From Parabacteroides goldsteinii (lineage in GTDB: Bacteria; Bacteroidota; Bacteroidia; Bacteroidales; Tannerellaceae): a stretch of DNA of 64,000 bases. The stretch is taken from contig NZ_JADNBB010000026.1 of assembly GCF_015550595.1 (NCBI RefSeq), positions 31,110 to 95,109 on the forward strand. The letters run 5' to 3'. Numbering within the stretch: the stretch's first letter is position 1; each line of letters begins with the position of its first letter. The notes under the pieces were generated by a model, which made no database searches, was not told the origin of the DNA, and saw only the letters and a program-made list of their open reading frames with translations. The translations under genes and the position numbers were made by a program. Below are positions 60,671-64,000 of the stretch, in pieces.

Positions 60671-62839
60671 ATGACACTACTAGAAATAAATAAAGCTTAT
60701 AACCGAATTATCGGTTCACTAGATAACAAGGAATTAAAGAATGCTTTTGATTCCATTCAAGCTCTTATATCCGGAAGCCGTGAAATTTCATTTCAGGATA
60801 AATTAAATGAGCTGCAGGACACGTATAAATATATGTTACGTTACCGCATCGAAGGGGCTAAAGATCCCATGCAGGAACAAATATATAATAAAATACAAAC
60901 ATCTTCCTACGAGTTGGCCGATCAGATCAGGCACAAGGCGTTGGCTATCGAATCTCCTTTATCTTTTTACAGCCGTCGCAGAAGTTTGAAAGTACAGCCT
61001 AACGTAACATTCGAAAACCTACATCTCCAGTTAAGTAAACATTATGCTACCGGAAACAGATCGGAATACGATGCTTTATTGATCGTCCTTTTCAATAAAA
61101 TCTGGGTATCCGATCCCTTTACCACTGAAGATGCTGAAGTTATAAAAAATATTCTTTTTGATGAAGAGTTACCTTTTACAGCCGGTTGTCAAATAGTTTC
61201 AGCCCTGATGCTGGGATTACAAGCTGCATTCGATCTGGAAAAGTTAATGTTGTTATTTGATTCTGCCAATCATAAAAACGAAGAGATTCGTGTGCGAGCT
61301 CTAATTTCAGTACTCTTGACTTTATACATATATCGAAAAAGAACAGCACTTTACCCTCAAATAGCAAACAGGCTGGATGCCCTTTCCGAAACGCCAGGAT
61401 TCACCAAAGCGATTCGGACAATAACCTTACGCTTTATTTTAGCGCGTGAAACGGAAAAGATAACTAAAAAGTTACAAAATGAGATCATTCCTGAAATGAT
61501 GAAACTGAGTCCTAAAATCAGTAATAAGATAAATCTCAAAGATATAACTCCTGAACAATTAGGAGATGAAATGAACCCGGAATGGGAAAACATTTTTGCT
61601 GATAGTTCACTCGGGAAAAAAATGGAAGAATTCAGTGAATTGCAGCAGGAAGGAGCAGATGTCATGCACTCTACTTTCGTCCACTTAAAAAGTTTCCCTT
61701 TTTTCCGCGAACTGAGTAATTGGTTATTGCCATTTACAACAGAACATTCATCATTTGGCGATCGTTTTCATCAAAATAATGGAGAAAAACAAATGCTGGA
61801 CTCCATGACCGTTGCTGCGTTTATGTGTAATTCAGATAAATACTCATTATATTTCAGTATGATGCAATTGCCTGAAGAAGCCAAAAAGATGATGATGAAC
61901 CAATTTGACAGTCAGGCGACAGAAATGATTCAACAAAATAGAGAAGAGTTGATCAGTAAACGAGGTAAACTTGAAACAATAACCGGACAGTACATACAAG
62001 ACTTATACCGGTTTTTTAAATTATATCCAGGCCATCTGGATTTCGACGATATCTTTACGATGCCTCTTGACTTCCATAACCTGAATATTTTACAGCCTTA
62101 TATTTCTGACGAAGAAAGTCTGAGTACCATTGCTGAATATTATCTGCGGAAGAATTATTTCAGCGATGCTTTGACAATATTCAACCATCTGGCTGAAAAA
62201 GATCAGAGCAGTGATATTCTTTTCCAGAAGATCGGTTATTGTAAACAAATGAACGGTGATTTGCAAGAAGCATTAGAAGCCTATCTACGGGCCGATTTAC
62301 TGAATCCAGGAAGTAAATGGGTTATCCGTAGGATAGCCGGTTGCTATCGTTCTTTGAAAGAGCCCGAAAAAGCATTAAAATATTATCGACGTTACGAAAA
62401 ATTAAATCCGGATAATCTGTCCATTACAATCAGTATCGGTCATTGTTATCTGGAACTCAAGAATTACAGTGAAGCCCTGAAATGTTTCTTTAAAGTCGAT
62501 TATATGGATAGCAACAGTAAAGCATGGAGACCTATTGCATGGTGTTCTTTCCTAACCGGCAAGTATGATCAGGCACGTAATTATTATAAAAAGATATTAG
62601 AAAACCAGCCCAACACACAAGACCTACTGAATGCCGGACATACAGAATGGGCACTACAAAATATAAAAGGAGCCATAGAATTCTATAAACAGGCAGTAGA
62701 TATGGAATATGGAGATTTTCATAAATTCCAAGAAGAATTCAATCAGGATATTCCCGATCTGATAATAGCTGGTATAGAAGATTCTGAAATATCTCTGATG
62801 ATGGATCAATTAAGATATGTACTAAACGATTCTTTATAA
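60671..62839 (+). CDS. Tetratricopeptide-repeat protein of unknown function
   Basis: A 722-residue, apparently cytoplasmic protein without a signal peptide. The first two thirds are helical with no recognised domain. The C-terminal third has several TPR units: IAEYYLRKNYFSDALTIFNH (about 490), IGYCKQMNGDLQEALEAYLR, IAGCYRSLKEPEKALKYYRR, IGHCYLELKNYSEALKCFFK, AWCSFLTGKYDQARNYYKKI and AGHTEWALQNIKGAIEFYKQ. It probably acts as a protein-binding scaffold; the partner is unknown. It ends at a clear terminator. Confidence 0.85.
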   Translation: MTLLEINKAYNRIIGSLDNKELKNAFDSIQALISGSREISFQDKLNELQDTYKYMLRYRIEGAKDPMQEQIYNKIQTSSYELADQIRHKALAIESPLSFYSRRRSLKVQPNVTFENLHLQLSKHYATGNRSEYDALLIVLFNKIWVSDPFTTEDAEVIKNILFDEELPFTAGCQIVSALMLGLQAAFDLEKLMLLFDSANHKNEEIRVRALISVLLTLYIYRKRTALYPQIANRLDALSETPGFTKAIRTITLRFILARETEKITKKLQNEIIPEMMKLSPKISNKINLKDITPEQLGDEMNPEWENIFADSSLGKKMEEFSELQQEGADVMHSTFVHLKSFPFFRELSNWLLPFTTEHSSFGDRFHQNNGEKQMLDSMTVAAFMCNSDKYSLYFSMMQLPEEAKKMMMNQFDSQATEMIQQNREELISKRGKLETITGQYIQDLYRFFKLYPGHLDFDDIFTMPLDFHNLNILQPYISDEESLSTIAEYYLRKNYFSDALTIFNHLAEKDQSSDILFQKIGYCKQMNGDLQEALEAYLRADLLNPGSKWVIRRIAGCYRSLKEPEKALKYYRRYEKLNPDNLSITISIGHCYLELKNYSEALKCFFKVDYMDSNSKAWRPIAWCSFLTGKYDQARNYYKKILENQPNTQDLLNAGHTEWALQNIKGAIEFYKQAVDMEYGDFHKFQEEFNQDIPDLIIAGIEDSEISLMMDQLRYVLNDSL

Positions 62840-62844
62840 CCAAC

Positions 62845-62881
62845 AAAAAGCCCTATTCACATGAAGTGATAGGGCTTTTTT
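62845..62881. terminator. Intrinsic terminator after the TPR gene
   Basis: AAAAAGCCCTAT pairs with ATAGGGCTTTTTT, extended by CAC/GTG with a one-base bulge. The T-run follows on the plus strand, and the A-run also gives a T-tail to minus-strand transcripts, so it may serve the convergent AraC gene. Confidence 0.88.
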
Positions 62882-62894
62882 ATTTCTTAAAAAT

Positions 62895-63848
62895 TTATAC
62901 CGGCTCGGCTGGTATACAAATATCAACAATAAATTTCTTTTCCGGATGTTCATCATGATTATTCTGATAGATTTCATAGTGATGACCATGCCCACATTTA
63001 CATCCATTCTCTTCCAATAAATCAAACATTGCAGACCAGGCAGCCGGAAATTCATTCATTACTAATTCGAAACGTCCAACAGCATATAACCCCGAAGTAA
63101 GCTTATAACAGCCAATCATTCCCTCTGGCTTTATATCAGCCTCTACAAACATTGCTGCATCAGCTGTCAGTTTATCGACAGGAGTAACACGTGGGTCATC
63201 ATGATAAACAGATAATAATTTCATATCCGGATGCGAGACCAATCCCCTGGGTAATGCCCATTTCATAAGATTGGCAAAAGCTTCCTGCATTTGATCCAAT
63301 GCCCCCTGATGACGACAATAAATAACAGTTCTCTCAGGCAGTTGTTTAATTTCAAAAGTACAATTCATATTCATACCATTTACATTAATTGTTTTATCAC
63401 GACAAAAGTACCGTGAATAAAGTGAGGTATGTTGCTCATTTATGCTCTTGAATTGACAATTCTTGCTATCCGGATATCTGTTTTTGCGACGATACTCTTC
63501 CGCAGATACCCCAAAATGACGTTTGAAACTACGGCAAAAAGAAGATACAGAAGAAAAGCCCCCGTCGTAAGCCACATCTTTGATAGCTACTGGTTCTCCT
63601 AATAAAACATTTGCAGCCCGTTCCAGCCTTCTCCGAAGAATATATTTACCAATAGGCTCTCCGATTAAAGAAGTAAATATTCGATGAAAATGATAAGTGG
63701 AAAGATCCACAAGGGATGACAACTCATCTATTGTAATCGATCTGTTCAAATTCAGGTTGATATAATCTATAGCCCTGTTGATCTGTTTGGTGTGATCCTG
63801 TAATGTTTTATCTACCACGCTCAAATTTAGTTTGATTATAACCGACAA
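62895..63848 (-). CDS. AraC-family regulator with GyrI-like effector domain
   Basis: A 317-residue regulator. The AraC/XylS DNA-binding domain is N-terminal (about 20-120: INRAIDYINLNLNRSITIDE; LVDLSTYHFHRIFTSLIGEP; VAYDGGFSSVSSFCRSFKRH), and the C-terminal GyrI-like small-molecule-binding domain follows (about 160-317: FEIKQLPERTVIYCRHQGAL; MIGCYKLTSGLYAVGRFELV). This is the Rob/SoxS-like layout linked with drug or stress responses. A Cys/His-rich stretch near the end (NGCKCGHGHHYEIYQNNHDE) could bind metal. Confidence 0.9.
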   Translation of the reverse strand: MSVIIKLNLSVVDKTLQDHTKQINRAIDYINLNLNRSITIDELSSLVDLSTYHFHRIFTSLIGEPIGKYILRRRLERAANVLLGEPVAIKDVAYDGGFSSVSSFCRSFKRHFGVSAEEYRRKNRYPDSKNCQFKSINEQHTSLYSRYFCRDKTINVNGMNMNCTFEIKQLPERTVIYCRHQGALDQMQEAFANLMKWALPRGLVSHPDMKLLSVYHDDPRVTPVDKLTADAAMFVEADIKPEGMIGCYKLTSGLYAVGRFELVMNEFPAAWSAMFDLLEENGCKCGHGHHYEIYQNNHDEHPEKKFIVDICIPAEPV

Positions 63849-63887
63849 GATACGAATAAAGGTTTACTTTCAAAGCCTTGTAAACAA

Positions 63888-63919
63888 GAAAAGGAACCAA
63901 CCTAACGATTGATTCCTTT
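63888..63919 (-). terminator. Terminator of the rRNA operon
   Basis: On the minus strand AAGGAATCAATC pairs with GGTTGGTTCCTT (two G-T pairs) around GTTA, followed by TTTTCTTG. It lies about 30 bp beyond the 5S rRNA end. Confidence 0.75.
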
Positions 63920-63947
63920 CTAGCATTCAGTCTTTCGACCTGACAAA

Positions 63948-64000
63948 AACGGCGGTTATCTACTCTCCCACTTTTACGCAGTACCATCGACGTGGTTGGG
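63948..64000 (-). rRNA. rrf: 5S ribosomal RNA, 3' end only
   Basis: The minus strand reads CGATGGTACTGCGTAAAAGT followed by GGGAGAGTAGATAACCGCCG, the conserved 3' portion of Bacteroidales 5S rRNA. The remainder of the gene and the rest of the rRNA operon lie beyond the right edge. The 3' boundary is estimated to within a few bases. Confidence 0.88.

Overview
The window looks like a chromosomal segment of a gut-type Bacteroidales bacterium, most likely Parabacteroides or another Tannerellaceae member. Three things point there: SusC/SusD outer-membrane pairs with a FecR/ECF regulator, fused feoA-feoB, and the recurrent Bacteroidetes -7 promoter motif TAnnTTTG a few tens of bases before many start codons. 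The species call is inference; no 16S sequence is present.

Region 1 (1-10.7 kb, minus strand) is a glycan-utilisation-type locus. In transcription order it holds an ECF sigma factor, a FecR-type anti-sigma factor, a SusC-like TonB-dependent transporter with an N-terminal STN signalling domain, a SusD-like lipoprotein, a calcineurin-like phosphoesterase and two sulfatases, the last cut by the window edge. Both sulfatases carry serine rather than cysteine at the formylglycine position. Region 2 (10.8-24 kb) is mostly housekeeping: topB, a YoeB-type toxin-antitoxin pair, a NUDIX hydrolase, glmM with a DUF4827-like lipoprotein, nrnA, an unusually short comEC, rpe, a small conserved-looking ORF, a second ECF sigma factor, a FadL-like outer-membrane protein and a low-complexity secreted protein. 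Region 3 (24.5-27.2 kb) is a probable carboxynorspermidine dehydrogenase-bcp-recA operon.

Region 4 (27.3-34 kb, plus strand) is a first glycan-assembly operon: FemAB-like acyltransferase, deacetylase-like protein, wecB, two glycosyltransferases and a methyltransferase, ending in a convergent overlap with folK. Region 5 (34.4-37.5 kb) holds a repeat-rich intergenic stretch, feoAB and a 59-residue Cys-rich FeoB-associated peptide. Region 6 (37.6-57.6 kb), visibly more AT-rich at least to about 50 kb, is a surface-glycan locus. It holds an MBOAT relic, an acyltransferase, several glycosyltransferases, a Wzy-like polymerase, a WecG/TagA-type transferase, a sialidase-like lipoprotein, a Wzx-like flippase, and a long minus-strand operon headed by Wza- and Wzz-like proteins. 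That operon contains nine genes matching the GDP-linked legionaminic-acid pathway of Campylobacter jejuni (LegB, LegC, LegH, LegI, LegG, PtmE, LegF, PtmF, PtmA). The cell probably decorates a surface polymer with a CMP-activated nonulosonic acid; an unassigned 378-residue protein at the end of the operon is the best candidate for the transferase. Region 7 (57.8-64 kb) holds a CvfB-like S1 protein, lepA, a TPR protein, an AraC-family regulator and the 3' end of a 5S rRNA.

The most unusual non-coding signals are two 194-bp copies of a hairpin-rich element, at 14.2 and 34.5 kb, each sitting between a different pair of inverted-repeat arms, and a 22-bp-periodic array of palindromes near 24.2 kb. 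All motif and repeat calls were made by eye; no alignment or database search was run.
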